NCBI GenBank assembly: GCA_023268425.1 | Contig: JALRFN010000387.1 | Coordinates: 1 to 5,549, forward strand | Source: Burkholderiaceae bacterium | Lineage (GTDB): Bacteria > Pseudomonadota > Gammaproteobacteria > Burkholderiales > Burkholderiaceae_C | Direction: 5' to 3' | DNA: 5,549 bases | Shown: positions 5,066-5,549 of the stretch, piece after piece | How positions within the stretch are numbered: the stretch's first letter is position 1 | Layout of the letters: each line of letters begins with the position of its first letter | Notes under the pieces: generated by a model | The model's input: only the letters and a program-made list of their open reading frames with translations | What the model was told of the DNA's origin: nothing | Database searches by the model: none | Program-made: the position numbers and the translations under genes

Positions 5066-5549
5066 TCACGCGCGCCGCAACTTGCCCACACCCGTCCACA
5101 TCGCCACTGCGACCAAACCCAACACGACGCCAAAGACCGAAGTGATCACCGCTTGCGCCAACCAGTCGACCGCGCCGGCCATGGCCCACCAGCCTTCCAG
5201 CAGGTGATGCAAGGGCCCCAAGCCGTGCAGCACGATGCCGCCACCCACCAGGAACATGGCCACAGTGCCCAGCACCGACAAGGTTTTCAACAGGGCGGGA
5301 GCCAACCACAGCAAACCGCGACCAATCGCTTGAGCCCAAGCGGACTCGCGCTTGAACATCCACAAGCCCATGTCGTCCAGCTTGACGATGACCGCCACCA
5401 AGCCGTAGACGCCGACGGTGATGATCAGCGAGACCACCACCAAGGTCAGCGCCTGCGTCAGCAAGGGGGCTTCGGCCACGGTGCCCAAGGCGATGGTGAT
5501 GATCTCGGCAGACAAGATGAAATCGGTGCGCACCGCGCCTTTGACGCGG
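5066..5549 (-). CDS. DUF808 / YedI-like inner-membrane protein, C-terminal part
   Basis: The reading frame enters from the right edge and stops with TGA at 5068-5066, giving 160 visible residues of a family usually around 300; the N-terminal half is outside the window. The GTG at 5533-5531 sits inside a conserved block and is not the start. Family blocks, counted from the window edge, are V-K-G-A-V-R-T-D-F-I-L-S-A-E-I-I (residues 2-17), T-V-G-V-Y-G (44-49), V-K-L-D-D-M-G (55-61) and G-T-V-A-M-F-L-V-G-G-G-I-V-L-H-G (94-109). Four or more hydrophobic segments are present in this part. DUF808 proteins, including E. coli YedI, are inner-membrane proteins of unknown function; nothing here adds a role. 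The gene converges on the unknown gene with only 8 bases between the stops and no obvious terminator. Confidence 0.92.
   Translation of the reverse strand, partial: RVKGAVRTDFILSAEIITIALGTVAEAPLLTQALTLVVVSLIITVGVYGLVAVIVKLDDMGLWMFKRESAWAQAIGRGLLWLAPALLKTLSVLGTVAMFLVGGGIVLHGLGPLHHLLEGWWAMAGAVDWLAQAVITSVFGVVLGLVAVAMWTGVGKLRRA

Noticed and set aside
1..5549. Search by eye for CRISPR repeats, tRNA genes, insertion-sequence ends, integrase genes and attachment-site repeats.
   Set aside because: No regularly spaced repeats, cloverleaf-like segments, transposase motifs or long terminal repeats were seen; the only inverted repeats of note are the three hairpins already listed.

Overview
The window looks like an ordinary chromosomal stretch of a betaproteobacterium, probably Burkholderiales and most likely a Comamonadaceae-type organism. 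This rests on moderately high G+C (159 of 240 bases hand-counted at 3001-3240), strong G/C third-position bias, and the gene order yciB - bolA-family - secreted parvulin isomerase, which I recall as common in that family. The assignment is inference; no 16S or other marker is present.

Layout. Positions 1-1107 (+) hold the C-terminal part of an EmrB-type DHA2 drug/proton antiporter that runs off the left edge. A perfect stem-loop (1116-1140) separates it from a plus-strand cluster: septation protein A (yciB, 1162-1710) overlapping a BolA-family gene (1703-1975), then a rho-independent-looking hairpin (1981-2017), then a periplasmic PpiC/parvulin peptidyl-prolyl isomerase (2043-2810) with a textbook terminator (2829-2853). 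Facing it on the minus strand is a two-gene unit, a HNL/methylesterase-like alpha/beta hydrolase (4359-3616) whose stop overlaps the start of a DUF1624/HGSNAT-like membrane acyltransferase (3619-2858). Next, on the plus strand, is a 220-residue protein I do not recognise (4395-5057), with a likely helix-turn-helix and a hydrophobic C-terminal helix. The right edge holds the C-terminal part of a DUF808/YedI-like membrane protein (minus strand, 5549-5066).

How the genes relate. yciB and the BolA gene are almost certainly one transcript, with coupled translation; the isomerase is probably at least partly independent because a terminator-like hairpin precedes it. The hydrolase and acyltransferase form a translationally coupled minus-strand operon. 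The unknown gene is squeezed between two minus-strand genes, with 35 bp of divergent space on its left and 8 bp of convergent space on its right. It is the only real candidate for something undescribed.

I saw no tRNA, rRNA, CRISPR array, insertion sequence, integrase or attachment site. No gene-free stretch exceeds 70 bases. Nothing here demonstrates a new multi-gene system; the most useful leads are the unknown gene and the unusual yciB leader.
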